From contig NZ_CP046535.1 in NCBI RefSeq assembly GCF_009739515.1, positions 2,728,001 through 2,792,000 on the forward strand: a DNA stretch of 64,000 bases, read 5' to 3'. The notes under the pieces were generated by a model. The model had not been told where the DNA came from, did not search any database, and saw only the letters and a program-made list of their open reading frames with translations. The translations under genes and the position numbers were made by a program. Of this stretch, positions 1 through 9,263 are shown piece by piece (within the stretch, counting starts at the first letter, position 1; each line of letters starts with the position of its first letter). The stretch is from Sphingomonas profundi (GTDB lineage: Bacteria > Pseudomonadota > Alphaproteobacteria > Sphingomonadales > Sphingomonadaceae).

Positions 1-813
1 CACCTTTCCGGACCGCTGCACCTCCGCCTCCGACGAGAAGACGTCGTGGTGGATGCCGAGCAAGGCCAGGTCGGCGCGGATCAGGTCCATCATCGCCGCC
101 ACCGCCCGCGTGCGGAACAGGCCGAGCCACGCCTCCTCCGGCGCGGCGACGTAGCGGTCGCCATATTCGGCGGCCAGGGCGGCGCCGATCGGCACCAGAT
201 AGTCGCCCGGGTAGAGCCCCTCCGGGATCGTCACCGTCTCGCCCAGCGCCTCGCGGTAGCGCAGGTGAACGGAGCGGGCGAGCGTATCCACCTGCCCGCC
301 GGCGTCGTTGACATAATATTCGCGGGTCACTGCGTAGCCGGCATGTTCCAGCACGCTCGCCAGCGCATCGCCCACCACGGCGCCGCGGCAGTGGCCCATA
401 TGCATCGGCCCGGTGGGGTTGGCGGAGACATATTCCACGTTCACCGCCACGCCCTGACCCAGCGCGGACCGGCCATACTCCCCGCCGGCGGCCAGGATCG
501 CGGCAAGCTCGCCATGCCATGCGTCCTGCGTCAGCCGCACGTTGATGAAGCCGGGGCCGGCCACCTCGGCGCTCTCGATCTCGGGCAACTCCGCGAGGCG
601 CGGCGCGATCAGCGCGGCCAGCGCGCGCGGGTTGGTCTTCGCCGCCTTCGCCAGCACCATGGCCGCGTTGGTCGCCAGATCGCCGTGCGCCGGGTCGCGC
701 GGCGGCTCCACGGCCACGTTGCGGCGATCGATCCCGCCGGGCAGGTCTCCCCCGGCTTCGAGCGCGTCGAGGATGGCGCCGATGCGATCGGCGAAGCGGG
801 CGTAGAGGGTCAA
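1..813 (-). CDS. argS: Arginyl-tRNA synthetase, N-terminal part (runs off the left edge)
   Basis: Class I aminoacyl-tRNA synthetase that charges tRNA-Arg in the cytoplasm. Only the first 271 residues lie in the window. The N-terminal Arg-tRNA synthetase domain is followed by the signature [11 protein letters not shown], whose HMGH at residues 138-141 is the HIGH-type ATP-binding motif. I place the start at the TTG at 811-813, which gives [11 protein letters not shown], the usual beginning of the family; no ATG or GTG lies close upstream in frame and there is no strong ribosome binding site. The upstream neighbour is an EamA transporter on the same strand, 82 bases away. The family is certain, the start is less so. 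Confidence 0.93.
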   Translation of the reverse strand, partial: MTLYARFADRIGAILDALEAGGDLPGGIDRRNVAVEPPRDPAHGDLATNAAMVLAKAAKTNPRALAALIAPRLAELPEIESAEVAGPGFINVRLTQDAWHGELAAILAAGGEYGRSALGQGVAVNVEYVSANPTGPMHMGHCRGAVVGDALASVLEHAGYAVTREYYVNDAGGQVDTLARSVHLRYREALGETVTIPEGLYPGDYLVPIGAALAAEYGDRYVAAPEEAWLGLFRTRAVAAMMDLIRADLALLGIHHDVFSSEAEVQRSGKV

Positions 814-895
814 AGCGGTGTCCCGGTGCTGGTGATCGGGCGCCTCTACCGGAAAGCGCCCCGCCGCGTCCAATCCGGCGATCGGCGATCCGCCG

Positions 896-1819
896 TCACG
901 CCACCCGCGCGCGCAGCGCCACGACCAGGCCGGCGATCACCAGCGCCACGCCCGCCGCCGCCGGCCAGCCCCACACATAATGTTCGAACAGGGTGGAGAG
1001 CGTCATCGCCAGCACCGGCACCAGCACGCTGGAATAGGCCGCCCGCCCCGGCCCGATCGCCTGGATCACGCCCAGATAGAGCGGAAAGGCCAGTGCCGAG
1101 GCCGCGATACCGAGATAGAGCAGGCCGGCGACATAGGCCGGGCTGGCATCGAACACCGGCGGCCCGGCCGTGCCCCACGCGAACAGCGCATTCCCCAGCG
1201 CGCCATACACCATCGCCCAGGCCAGCAGGGTGGCGGTGGGCAGGCGGCGGGCGCGGCCGGAGCCCTGCATCACGTTGGCGATCGAGGCGAACAGCACCGC
1301 CACCAGCGTGAGGCCGATGCCGATCATCACCGCGCGCGATCCTTCCGCCGCCACCGCCAGCTCGTGCCAGAACAGCAGCGCCAGGCCCACCACCGCCACC
1401 AGCGATCCGGCGAAGAAGCGGCGCGACACGCCGTGGCCCAGGAACAGCCAGCCCAGCACCGTATTGGGCACCACCAGCAGAGCGAAGACGACCGCGACCA
1501 GGCCGGAGGTCATGTGCTGCTCGGCCGCGTAGACGAAGTTGAAGTTCACGCCGAACAGGCACAGGCCGATGCCGGCGGCAAAGCCGTGCTCGCGTAGCGG
1601 CAGCCGCAGCGGCGCGCCGCTGACCAGCGCGTAGCCGAACATCGCGACCGCTGCGATCGCGAAGCGGTAGGCGATCGACCAGCAGGGCGGCACCACCCCC
1701 AGCTGGTGCCGGATCACGAGCCAGGTGGAGCTCCAGATCAGCGTGACGATCGTGAAGGGCACCAGCACGCGCAGCTGCGCGGCACGGCTGAGCGGCGGTT
1801 CCGTGACGACGGCGGCCAT
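896..1819 (-). CDS. EamA/DMT-family transporter
   Basis: A 307-residue inner-membrane protein of the drug/metabolite transporter superfamily. About ten hydrophobic segments form two EamA repeats, the first beginning around residue 15 with the typical [14 protein letters not shown] segment and the second around residue 165. Substrate is unknown; family members export or import amino acids, sugars or small metabolites. The ATG start lies only 4 bases after the stop of the threonine aldolase gene, so the two are probably one transcript. A threonine or glycine link is possible but not shown. Confidence 0.85.
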   Translation of the reverse strand: MAAVVTEPPLSRAAQLRVLVPFTIVTLIWSSTWLVIRHQLGVVPPCWSIAYRFAIAAVAMFGYALVSGAPLRLPLREHGFAAGIGLCLFGVNFNFVYAAEQHMTSGLVAVVFALLVVPNTVLGWLFLGHGVSRRFFAGSLVAVVGLALLFWHELAVAAEGSRAVMIGIGLTLVAVLFASIANVMQGSGRARRLPTATLLAWAMVYGALGNALFAWGTAGPPVFDASPAYVAGLLYLGIAASALAFPLYLGVIQAIGPGRAAYSSVLVPVLAMTLSTLFEHYVWGWPAAAGVALVIAGLVVALRARVA

Positions 1820-1823
1820 CCGC

Positions 1824-2834
1824 CTACAGCCCCGCGATCGCGGCGCAGAGCGCGGCGATGTCCGCCTCCGTCTGGTTCCATGAAACGACGAAGCGCGCCT
1901 CGCCCTCCGCCCAGTCGTGGAAGGCGAAGCCGCGCGCGCGCAACCCCGCCGCCTCCGTGGCCGACAGGCGCAGGAACACCTCGTTCGCCTCCACCCGGTG
2001 GATCAGCCGGGCGCCCGCCGCCGCCGCGATGCGCGCGGCGCCGGCATTGGCCGCGCGCGCATTGGCGAGCCAGAGGTCGTCGGCCAGCAGCGCGTGGATC
2101 TGCGCGGCCAGGAAGCGCCCCTTGGAAAGCAGGTGCCCCGCCCGCTTGCGCCGCTCGGCCGTGCCGGCGGCGAGCGCGGGATCGAAGAAGACGAGCGCCT
2201 CGGCCGACATGCCGCCATTTTTGACGAAGCCGAAGCTCAGCACGTCCACCCCCGCGCGCCACGTCAGCTCCGCCGGCGTGCAGCCGAGATGGACGAGCGC
2301 GTTGGCGAAGCGGGCGCCGTCCATGTGCAGCCGCAGGTCGCGCGCGCGGCAGAGCGCGCCGAGCGCCGCCACCTCCGCCACCGTGTAGACGCGACCATAT
2401 TCGGTCGCGTTGGTGATGGAGAGCGCCGCCGGCTGCACGCGGTGCACGTCGCGCGCGATCGAATCGATCAGCGCCGTCACGCCGGCGGGGTCCAGCCGCG
2501 CGCCCTCGCCCGCCACTGTCAGCAGCTTGGCGCCGTGGGTGTAGAATTCGGGCGCGCCGCACTCGTCATTCTGGATGTGGGCGTCGCCGTGGCAGATCAC
2601 GCCGCGCCAGGGCGGGCAGAGGGCGGCGAGCGCCAGCGCGTTGGCGGCGGTGCCTGTCGCGATCCAGAAGGCCGAGACGCTCGTCTCGAACAGGTCGGAC
2701 AGGCGGGCGTCCAGCGCGCGGCTGGCGGCATCGCCGTCATAGGCGATGTCGACGCCGTTGGCCTCGGCGATCGCGGCGAGCACGGCCGGCGAGACCGGGG
2801 CGGCATTGTCCGAGAAGAAGCGCATCGTCGGCAT
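1824..2834 (-). CDS. ltaE: Low-specificity L-threonine aldolase (PLP-dependent beta-eliminating lyase family)
   Basis: A 336-residue PLP enzyme expected to cleave L-threonine or allo-threonine to glycine and acetaldehyde. The N-terminus MRFFSDNAAPVSPAVLAAI is typical of the family (FxSDN). The Schiff-base lysine is likely the K in DVLSFGFVKNGGM near residue 207, and HMDGAR near residue 171 is the conserved aspartate segment. The ATG at 2834 is used, but a second ATG three codons later (2825) would also fit. It is followed by the EamA transporter with a 4-base gap. An alternative is another aldolase-type lyase of the same fold. Confidence 0.9.
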   Translation of the reverse strand: MPTMRFFSDNAAPVSPAVLAAIAEANGVDIAYDGDAASRALDARLSDLFETSVSAFWIATGTAANALALAALCPPWRGVICHGDAHIQNDECGAPEFYTHGAKLLTVAGEGARLDPAGVTALIDSIARDVHRVQPAALSITNATEYGRVYTVAEVAALGALCRARDLRLHMDGARFANALVHLGCTPAELTWRAGVDVLSFGFVKNGGMSAEALVFFDPALAAGTAERRKRAGHLLSKGRFLAAQIHALLADDLWLANARAANAGAARIAAAAGARLIHRVEANEVFLRLSATEAAGLRARGFAFHDWAEGEARFVVSWNQTEADIAALCAAIAGL

Positions 2835-2884
2835 GTGCGGCGCGCGCCCGGCAAGGTCAATCAGCGCGCCGCGACCGGAAGATC

Positions 2885-2917
2885 GATCGCGGGCGGCGTG
2901 GTGCGCCGCCCGCGATC
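2885..2917 (-). terminator. Perfect 14-bp hairpin downstream of the small secreted-protein gene
   Basis: gatcgcgggcggcg (2885-2898) and its exact complement (2904-2917) flank a 5-base loop. It lies 8 bases after the stop of the 2925-3218 gene and 51 bases before the aldolase start. There is no run of T after the stem on either strand, so this is a hairpin terminator or an RNA-stabilising stem rather than a classic intrinsic terminator. Confidence 0.6.
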
Positions 2918-2924
2918 GCGCAGG

Positions 2925-3218
2925 TCACTTCAGCTTGCGGACGTCGGCCTTGCTCAGGCTGGTGACGAGGCCCTTGTCGCTGGCCGAGATCGTCGTGACG
3001 GGCACCGAGACGAAGCGGGAATCGACGATCACGCTGGCCCAGCCCGGCGCGCCGTCGCGCGTCGGGATCACGCGCTCGACGCGGCCGATCCGCTTGGCGT
3101 CGGCCGACCACAGGAAGGCGCCGGTCTTGACCGTCGACGCGGTTGCCGCCTCCTGCGCATGAGCGGCGAGCGGCGCCATGGCGAGGAGAAGTGCGGTGCA
3201 GCTTGAAAGAATGCGCAT
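2925..3218 (-). CDS. Small secreted protein of unknown function
   Basis: A 97-residue protein with a clear Sec signal peptide: MRILSSCTALLLAMAPLAAHA, with cleavage probably after AHA at residues 19-21. The mature part is about 75 residues and mostly beta-strand in character (VKTGAFLWSADAKRIGRV, ASVIVDSRFVSVPV). The pattern, a small basic periplasmic protein with IGRVERV followed by VIVDSRFVSVPVTTI, loosely resembles PRC-barrel proteins, but I cannot assign it. I chose the ATG at 3218 because GGAGGG lies 8 bases upstream; a longer frame reaching 3323 has no signal peptide. It ends just before a perfect hairpin. Confidence 0.75.
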   Translation of the reverse strand: MRILSSCTALLLAMAPLAAHAQEAATASTVKTGAFLWSADAKRIGRVERVIPTRDGAPGWASVIVDSRFVSVPVTTISASDKGLVTSLSKADVRKLK

Positions 3219-3343
3219 GAGAACGGCCCTCCGTTGAAAGACCATGCTGCAATGCACAACGAGCATAACTGTATCAAGGCGTACAGGTTGCAAAGCGGCG
3301 ACCTGCGGTTGCGCCGCCCGCAATCGTCAGGCAGTCGTGACCA

Positions 3344-3880
3344 TCAGAACGGAACGTCGTCGTCCAGGTCGCTGTCGAACGCCGGCGAGGGCTTGGCCGC
3401 ACCCCGCCCGCCGCCTGCGAAGCTGGATCCGCCGCGCGCGCCGCCGCCGGCGGATCCGCGCTCCTCGTCGAAGCCGCGATCGTCGCCGCCGCTCCAGCCC
3501 TCATTGCCGCCACGGCCGCCGCCGCCCTCGCGTCCGTCAAGCATCACCAGCTTGGCGTCGAAGCCCTGCAGCACCACCTCGGTGGAATAGCGTTCCTGGC
3601 CGGACTGATCCTGCCACTTGCGCGTCTGCAACTGGCCCTCGAGGTAGATCTTGCTACCCTTGCGCAGATACCGCTCGGCCGTGTTGGCCAGCCCCTCGTT
3701 GAAGATCGCGACCGAGTGCCACTCGGTCTTCTCCTTGCGCTCGCCGGAATTGCGGTCCTTCCACGATTCCGATGTCGCGATGCGCAGGTTCACCACCTTG
3801 CCGCCGTTCTGGAAGCTGCGCGATTCGGGATCGCGGCCCAGATTGCCGACCAGGATCACCTTGTTGACGCTGCCTGCCAC
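3344..3880 (-). CDS. ssb: Single-stranded DNA-binding protein
   Basis: A 178-residue SSB that coats single-stranded DNA in replication, repair and recombination. The OB fold spans about residues 3-115 ([40 protein letters not shown]). A Gly/Asp-rich disordered linker follows, ending in the acidic tip DLDDDVPF that recruits partner proteins. The start is GTG at 3880, with GGAGAG just upstream on the minus strand. It begins 9 bases after the feoB stop, so read-through from feoB is likely although the functions are unrelated. Confidence 0.96.
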   Translation of the reverse strand: MAGSVNKVILVGNLGRDPESRSFQNGGKVVNLRIATSESWKDRNSGERKEKTEWHSVAIFNEGLANTAERYLRKGSKIYLEGQLQTRKWQDQSGQERYSTEVVLQGFDAKLVMLDGREGGGGRGGNEGWSGGDDRGFDEERGSAGGGARGGSSFAGGGRGAAKPSPAFDSDLDDDVPF

Positions 3881-3889
3881 CTGTCTCTC

Positions 3890-5746
3890 CTAGAGTCCGA
3901 GCGCGGTGGCTAACCAGAAAGTGGCGCCCGCAGCAAGGTAGGCGAGCGCGAAGAGGTAGCCCAGGGCGAAAAGCGGCCACCGCCAGCCGTTCGTCTCCCG
4001 CCGGATCACCGCGATCGTCGACAGGCATTGCGGGGCGAAGACGAACCACATCAGGAAGGCCAGCGCCGTGGGCAGCGACCAGCGCCCCTGCAAGCGGCCG
4101 ACCAGCGAGCGTTCGGTCTGCACGTCGTCCCCGCCCTCGATCGAGTAGACGGTGGCGAGCGAGGAGACCGCCACCTCGCGCGCCGCCATCGCCGGGATGA
4201 TCGCCAGCGACATCTCGTGGTTGAAGCCGATCGGCCGCAGCACCACGGCCAGCCCGTCGGCGATGCGCCCCGCCACCGAATAGCGCACTTGGCTCACCCC
4301 CGGCGGCGCCTGCGGGAAGGAGAGGAGCGCCCACAGCAGCACGGTGGCGCCCATGATGATCGTGCCCGCCCGGCGCAGGAAGATCCACGCGCGCTGCATC
4401 AGCCCGATCGCCACGTCGCGCCACACCGGCAGCTGGTATTTCGGCAGCTCCATCATGAAGCCGCCGTTCGCCCCGCGGGCGATCGTGCGGCGGAAGACGA
4501 GCGCCGCCAGCATCGCGCCGACGATGCCGATCACGTACAGGCCGAACAGCACCAGCCCCTGCAGGCCGATGCCCGGCCCCACCGTGCGCGGCGGGATGAA
4601 GGCGGCGATGATGACGGCGTAGACCGGCAGCCGCGCCGAGCAGGTCATCAGCGGCGCGATCAGGATCGTCGTCAGCCGGTCCTTCGGGTCGTCGATCGTG
4701 CGCGTGGCCATGATGCCGGGAATGGCGCACGCAAAGGACGAGAGCAGCGGGATGAAGGCCCGGCCGGAGAGGCCGACGCCGGCCATCAGCCGATCCATCA
4801 TGAAGGCCGCGCGCACCATGTAGCCCGATGCTTCCAGCACCAGGATGAAGAAGAACAGGATCAGGATCTGCGGCAGGAACACCACCACCGATCCCACGCC
4901 GGCGACGATCCCGTCCACCAGCAGCGAGCGGAGGAAGCCCGCCGGCAGGGCGGCGTCGATCGTGTCGGTCAGCCAGACGAAGCTCTGCTCGATCCACGCG
5001 ATCGGCGCCTCGGACCAGGCGAACACCGCCTGGAACATCACGAACAGCAGGGTGGCGAGCAGCAGCGGGCCGAGCACCGGATGCAGGGCGATGCCGTCCG
5101 CCAGGTGCGACCAGCGGCGCTGCACGCTCTCCTCGCGCGTGGCCGCCACGGCGATCTGGCGGGCGCGCCGCTGGAGGACGACGATGTCGTGCACCGGCGG
5201 CTGGCCGCCGCGGATCGGGGTGGCGCCGCCGCCGCCGACCAGCCGCGCCAAAGCGGTGCGCAGATCCTCGATGCCGCGGCGGCGCACGGCGACGGTCGGC
5301 ACCACCGGCACGCCCAGCTCGCGCGACAGCGCCTCCGGATCGATCGTCAGGCCGTCGCGCTCGGCCATGTCGATCATGTTCAGCGCGACGACCACCGGCA
5401 GGCCGAGCGCGATCAGCTGCAGGGTGAAGCGCAGGTGGTTGTCCAGGTTGGTCGCGTCCACCACCACCAGCAGCGCCGATGGCAGCCGCTCGCCCGCCTG
5501 GCGGCCGAACAGCACGTCGCGCGTCACCGCCTCGTCCGGGCTCGCCGGATCGAGGCTGTAGGTGCCGGGCAGGTCGACGAGCTCCACCGGGCGGCCGTCC
5601 GCCAGCGCCATCCGGCCGGATTTGCGCTCCACCGTGACGCCGGGATAATTGCCCACCTTCTGGCGGGCGCCGGTCAGCGCATTGAACAGCGCGCTCTTGC
5701 CGGCATTCGGGTTGCCGACCAGCGCCACCATCGGCGAGAGGTTCAC
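3890..5746 (-). CDS. feoB: Ferrous iron transporter FeoB
   Basis: A 618-residue Fe(II) uptake protein of the inner membrane. The N-terminal G domain shows G1 GNPNAGKS at residues 11-18, G3 DLPG and G4 NMID. The C-terminal membrane domain has about eight hydrophobic spans, including the Gate motif regions LLSSFACAIPGIMATR and VFAPQCLSTIAV, whose cysteines are typical of FeoB. At 618 residues it is shorter than the E. coli protein (about 770). It overlaps feoA by 4 bases and should be translationally coupled to it. A candidate Fur box precedes feoA. Confidence 0.96.
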   Translation of the reverse strand: MNLSPMVALVGNPNAGKSALFNALTGARQKVGNYPGVTVERKSGRMALADGRPVELVDLPGTYSLDPASPDEAVTRDVLFGRQAGERLPSALLVVVDATNLDNHLRFTLQLIALGLPVVVALNMIDMAERDGLTIDPEALSRELGVPVVPTVAVRRRGIEDLRTALARLVGGGGATPIRGGQPPVHDIVVLQRRARQIAVAATREESVQRRWSHLADGIALHPVLGPLLLATLLFVMFQAVFAWSEAPIAWIEQSFVWLTDTIDAALPAGFLRSLLVDGIVAGVGSVVVFLPQILILFFFILVLEASGYMVRAAFMMDRLMAGVGLSGRAFIPLLSSFACAIPGIMATRTIDDPKDRLTTILIAPLMTCSARLPVYAVIIAAFIPPRTVGPGIGLQGLVLFGLYVIGIVGAMLAALVFRRTIARGANGGFMMELPKYQLPVWRDVAIGLMQRAWIFLRRAGTIIMGATVLLWALLSFPQAPPGVSQVRYSVAGRIADGLAVVLRPIGFNHEMSLAIIPAMAAREVAVSSLATVYSIEGGDDVQTERSLVGRLQGRWSLPTALAFLMWFVFAPQCLSTIAVIRRETNGWRWPLFALGYLFALAYLAAGATFWLATALGL

Positions 5747-6006
5747 CCTGCGGCGGCCGGTTCGACGTGGATCGCGGCGGCGAGCACGCGGCGCAGCGCG
5801 ATCGTCATGCGGCCGACGCGGCAGGCGATCGGATCACGGCCGATCGGGCCGACGTGCAGCGCCTCGATCGGCACGCCATGATCGAATCCCAGCTCGCGCA
5901 GCCGGCGCGCCTCGGCCGGGCGCATCGCCGCCCAATCGATGTTCGCAACGGTCGCTACGCGCCGCAGCGGCAACTCATCCAGACGCACGCTCTTATCCAG
6001 TCCCAA
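5743..6006 (-). CDS. feoA: FeoA-type SH3-like protein
   Basis: A small cytoplasmic protein that supports FeoB-mediated Fe(II) uptake. The FeoA domain covers VRLDELPLRRVATVANI, ELGFDHGVPIEALH and GRMTIALRRVLAAAI. The start shown is TTG at 6006, which sits only 3 bases inside a candidate Fur box. A GTG at 5988 (VRLDELP) would give an 81-residue protein closer to the family's usual start, so the true start may be there. It overlaps feoB by 4 bases. Confidence 0.88.
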   Translation of the reverse strand: MGLDKSVRLDELPLRRVATVANIDWAAMRPAEARRLRELGFDHGVPIEALHVGPIGRDPIACRVGRMTIALRRVLAAAIHVEPAAAG

Positions 6007-6009
6007 AGT

Positions 6010-6026
6010 TTGCGACTGATTATCAA
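6010..6026 (-). promoter_or_regulatory. Candidate Fur box in front of feoAB
   Basis: On the minus strand the sequence reads TTGATAATCAGTCGCAA. The left half TGATAAT matches the classical Fur half-site; the right half AGTCGCA is weaker but resembles alphaproteobacterial Fur sites. Placed directly at the feoA start, binding of iron-loaded Fur here would block transcription of feoAB. The call rests on motif shape and gene context. Confidence 0.5.
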
Positions 6027-6052
6027 TAAGTGCGGGCTTTTACCAGTGCCCG

Positions 6053-6721
6053 TCAGGCGACGCGGTAGCGCAGCCGGCCGAGCAGCCGCGCCGGGCTGAA
6101 CGTGCGATCGGCGGAGGGGCGCAGCTGCGCCTTCAGGCTCTCGAACCGCATCACCTGGTCGATCCGCCGGGCCAGGAAGGCGCGGGTCTCGGCCAGCCCC
6201 TCGCTCTCGTCGTCGAGAAAGGCGAGCACCGTCGCACCGTAGACGGCGGCCAGGGTCGCGCGCTTGCTATAGTGGCTGAAGTCCGTCGCACGATCGCCGG
6301 CCAGCCGCCACATCGCGTCCGCCGCGCGCCAGCCCAGCCGGGCGCCGGCGGCGGCGTTGGTCGGCAGCGCGAGGATGGCGAGGGCGCGGCGCAGCGCCTC
6401 CCGATCAGGCGCCACCACCTCGATCCGCGCCATCACCAGCGCGGCGATCTTCTCGCGGATGCGCATCGCCGCCAGCCGCTCCGGCGGCAGTGCTGCGGCC
6501 ATCGCACGATCGACCGCGCCGAACCACGCATCGATCATCGCCATCGCCCCGCCGGGAAAGGCGAGCGTGGCGAGGTCGGCCGGCAGCCGCGCCTCGGCGG
6601 CGGCCGAAGCGAGCGCCGCCTGGCTCCACCCGTCGAAGGCGGCGTGATGCGGGATGATCGGCGCCAGCGCGGCGCGCACCTCGTCCAGCGTGGGGTCTTC
6701 GGGAAGGCGATCGTCGGTCAT
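6053..6721 (-). CDS. COQ9-family ubiquinone biosynthesis protein
   Basis: A 222-residue alpha-helical protein of the COQ9 family. In eukaryotes COQ9 is a lipid-binding partner of the Coq7 hydroxylase in ubiquinone synthesis; alphaproteobacterial homologues are assumed to act alike. The family's TetR-like helical N-terminus followed by a lipid-binding helix is visible, with typical segments LAFPGGAMAMIDAWFGAVD, IREKIAALVMARIE and the hallmark DFSHYSKRATLAAVYGATVL near residues 155-175. It stands alone between the riboflavin and iron genes, with short gaps on both sides. Confidence 0.88.
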   Translation of the reverse strand: MTDDRLPEDPTLDEVRAALAPIIPHHAAFDGWSQAALASAAAEARLPADLATLAFPGGAMAMIDAWFGAVDRAMAAALPPERLAAMRIREKIAALVMARIEVVAPDREALRRALAILALPTNAAAGARLGWRAADAMWRLAGDRATDFSHYSKRATLAAVYGATVLAFLDDESEGLAETRAFLARRIDQVMRFESLKAQLRPSADRTFSPARLLGRLRYRVA

Positions 6722-6770
6722 GCCGCCAGCATAGGCGCCGTCGCCGGTCTGGCCAAGCGGGGCGACGCCG

Positions 6771-7694
6771 TCACGCGCCGGCCGGTGCCGCGCGACCGGG
6801 CCGGCGGACCAGGATCAGCGCCGCCGCGATCGCCGCCGCGCCGATGCCGTCGGCCACGGTCAGCCGCTCGCCATAGGCGATCCAGCCGATCGCCGCCGCC
6901 ACCACCGGCTGCGTCAGCAGGCCGAGCCCGACGACGATCGGCGAGAGATGGCCCATGGCGTAGATGATGAGGCCCTGCCCGATCACCTGGCTGCCGAGCG
7001 CCAGCAGCAGCAGCGGCGTCCAGTCGCGCGGCCAGACGTTCCCCTCCAGCCCGATCGCCAGCGGCAGCAGCGGCAGCAGCGCGACCAACGTGACGAGGGC
7101 CAGCGCCGAGAGGGCCGGCACGGATCCGCGCACGCGGTCCATCGCGATCAGATAGACGGTGTAGAGCAGGCCGGCGGCGATCGACAGCGCATCGCCGAGC
7201 ACGTTCTGGCGGGACAGCTCGAACGATCGGCCGAGCAGCAGGCCGATGCCGATCACCGCCAGCGTCAGCGCCGCGACGCGCGGACCATCGGGCCGCCGGC
7301 GCAGCGCGATCAGGCCGTACACCGCGAAGAAGATGCTGGCGGTGTTGGCGAACAGCGCGGCATTGGTCAGCCGCGTGTGGAGGATGCCCACATGCCACGC
7401 GGCGAGATCGGCGGCAAAGGCGAGCGCCGCCACGACGATCGCCAGCCACATCGCGCGCGGCCGGGCGAACAGGCGCGTGCCGTCCCGCCGGGCGAGCAGC
7501 AGCAGCACCGGCGCGGCGATCGCCAGCCGCCAGAACGCCGAGGACGTCGGCCCGACATCGGAGAGGCGCACCAGCCACGGCCCGCAGGCGAGGCAGATAT
7601 TCGCAAGGATCAGCCCGGCGAGCGCGCCCCGCGCGCGGGCGGGGGTGGGTTGGGGCGTGGGGGTGCGGCCGGGTTCAGCCGGCGAAGCGGGCAC
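6771..7694 (-). CDS. EamA/DMT-family transporter overlapping ribH
   Basis: A 307-residue inner-membrane protein with ten predicted helices in two EamA halves. The N-terminal tail is rich in proline and threonine (about residues 3-20) and the first membrane helix begins near residue 24. The GTG start at 7694 lies inside the last 20 bases of ribH, so translation is probably coupled to the riboflavin operon. Some EamA proteins (RibN type) move riboflavin, so a flavin-related substrate is a reasonable inference from position only. The alternative is a general metabolite exporter. Confidence 0.85.
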   Translation of the reverse strand: MPASPAEPGRTPTPQPTPARARGALAGLILANICLACGPWLVRLSDVGPTSSAFWRLAIAAPVLLLLARRDGTRLFARPRAMWLAIVVAALAFAADLAAWHVGILHTRLTNAALFANTASIFFAVYGLIALRRRPDGPRVAALTLAVIGIGLLLGRSFELSRQNVLGDALSIAAGLLYTVYLIAMDRVRGSVPALSALALVTLVALLPLLPLAIGLEGNVWPRDWTPLLLLALGSQVIGQGLIIYAMGHLSPIVVGLGLLTQPVVAAAIGWIAYGERLTVADGIGAAAIAAALILVRRPGRAAPAGA

Positions 7695-8097
7695 GCAAGC
7701 TCATCATCGCCAGTGCCGCGCGTGCCGCCTCGCCGCCCTTGTCCTTCTCCGTCGGCCGCGCGCGGGCGAGTGCCTGCGCCTCGTTCTCCACGGTGAGGAT
7801 GCCGTTGCCGATGGCGAGACCGTCAAGCGTAAGCGCCATCAGCCCGCGCGCGCTCTCGTTCGATACGATCTCGAAATGATAGGTCTCGCCGCGGATCACC
7901 ACGCCGATCGCGACGAAACCGTCGTAGCGCCCGCTCTCCGCCGCCAGCGCCACCGCCGCCGGTATCTCCAGCGCGCCGGGCACCGTCACGATCTCGGCCG
8001 AGTGGCCCGCCTCCTCGATCGCGGCGCGCGCGCCGGCGATCAGCAGATCGTTCAGATGGTCGTAGAAGCGCGCCTCGACGATCAGCAGCCGCGCCAT
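7675..8097 (-). CDS. ribH: 6,7-dimethyl-8-ribityllumazine synthase
   Basis: A 140-residue lumazine synthase that condenses 5-amino-6-ribitylamino-uracil with 3,4-dihydroxy-2-butanone 4-phosphate, the penultimate step of riboflavin synthesis. Family motifs are present: [12 protein letters not shown] near residues 37-48, [18 protein letters not shown] near 65-82, and [12 protein letters not shown] near 98-109, where the usual PVxFGVLT is shortened. The ATG overlaps the ribBX stop (TGATG). Standard length for the family. Confidence 0.95.
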   Translation of the reverse strand: MARLLIVEARFYDHLNDLLIAGARAAIEEAGHSAEIVTVPGALEIPAAVALAAESGRYDGFVAIGVVIRGETYHFEIVSNESARGLMALTLDGLAIGNGILTVENEAQALARARPTEKDKGGEAARAALAMMSLRARFAG

Positions 8098-9263
8098 CAG
8101 CGATCCTCCGCCACGATCCGTCGCTCGCCGACGATGTTCAGGCCGTAGCCGGCCAGCGCCACCAGCGTATGATGCGAATTGGTCAACAGCACCATGTCGT
8201 GGATGCCCAGTTCCGCCAGGATCTGCGCGCCGATGCCATAGTCGCGCAGCTCGTTCATGTCGTCCTCGTCCAGCGGGGCGCCGTCCGCCCGCGCCTTCAT
8301 CACGGTCGACAGCCACTTCGGCGCGCGCCGGTTGATGACCACGACGACGCCGGCCGACGCCTCGCCGATCATCCGCATCGCATCCTGCAACAGGTCCGTC
8401 CGATCGCCGATCTCGCCCAGCGTATCGGCGAACATGTTCATCGTGTGCATGCGCACCAGGGTCGGCTCGTCCGGGTTGATCCGGCCCTTCACCAGCGCCA
8501 GCGTCTCCGTGTCGATCGCCTTGTTGCGATAGGTTATCGCGCGCCAGGTGCCGCCGTAGCGGCTGTAAAAGCTGGTCTCGGCGACCTTCTCGACATTATG
8601 GTCGTGGCGCCGGCGATAGGCGATCAGGTCGCGGATCGTGCCGATCTTCAGATTGTGGCGCTGGGCGAAGGCGACGAGATCGTCGAGCCGCGCCATCGTG
8701 CCGTCGTCGTTCATGATCTCGCAGATCACGCCTGAGGGATTGAGGCCGGCCAGCCGCGCCACGTCCACCGCCGCCTCGGTGTGGCCGGCGCGCACCAGCA
8801 CGCCGCCGGGCCGGGCGACCAGCGGAAAGACGTGGCCCGGCGTCACGATGTGCTCCGGCCCCTTCGAGGCATCGACCGCGACGGAAATCGTGCGCGCCCG
8901 ATCGCCGGCGGAAATGCCCGTCGTCACGCCGTCGCGCGCCTCGATCGAGACGGTGAAGGCCGTCTCGTGGCGGGTGCCGTTGGCGCGGCTCATCAGCTGC
9001 AGGCCCAGCTGGTCGACGCGATCCTTGGCGAGCGCCAGGCAGATCAGCCCGCGCCCGTGCGTCGCCATGAAGTTGATCGCATCCGGTGTCGCCATCTGCG
9101 CGGGGATGACGAGATCGCCCTCATTCTCGCGATCCTCGTCGTCCACCAGGATGAACATGCGGCCGTTGCGCGCCTGATCGATGATCTCCTCCGGCGAGGA
9201 GAGGAAGCCGTGGCGCAGGCGCGCGGTCGGCAGGGTGTCGCCGGGCTTAGTGCTGGAGGACAT
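8097..9263 (-). CDS. ribB: 3,4-dihydroxy-2-butanone-4-phosphate synthase fused to a degenerate GTP cyclohydrolase II domain (RibBX type)
   Basis: A 388-residue protein with two domains. Residues 15-215 form a complete DHBP synthase that makes the four-carbon riboflavin precursor from ribulose 5-phosphate; the acidic loop [22 protein letters not shown] and the GHTEAAVD segment are intact. Residues 225-388 have the fold of GTP cyclohydrolase II. However, the zinc site that should read like CLTGDxxxSxRCDC is replaced by [16 protein letters not shown] with no cysteine. The second half is therefore expected to be inactive in GTP cleavage and perhaps structural or regulatory. It overlaps ribE by 17 bases and abuts ribH. 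Confidence 0.93.
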   Translation of the reverse strand: MSSSTKPGDTLPTARLRHGFLSSPEEIIDQARNGRMFILVDDEDRENEGDLVIPAQMATPDAINFMATHGRGLICLALAKDRVDQLGLQLMSRANGTRHETAFTVSIEARDGVTTGISAGDRARTISVAVDASKGPEHIVTPGHVFPLVARPGGVLVRAGHTEAAVDVARLAGLNPSGVICEIMNDDGTMARLDDLVAFAQRHNLKIGTIRDLIAYRRRHDHNVEKVAETSFYSRYGGTWRAITYRNKAIDTETLALVKGRINPDEPTLVRMHTMNMFADTLGEIGDRTDLLQDAMRMIGEASAGVVVVINRRAPKWLSTVMKARADGAPLDEDDMNELRDYGIGAQILAELGIHDMVLLTNSHHTLVALAGYGLNIVGERRIVAEDR

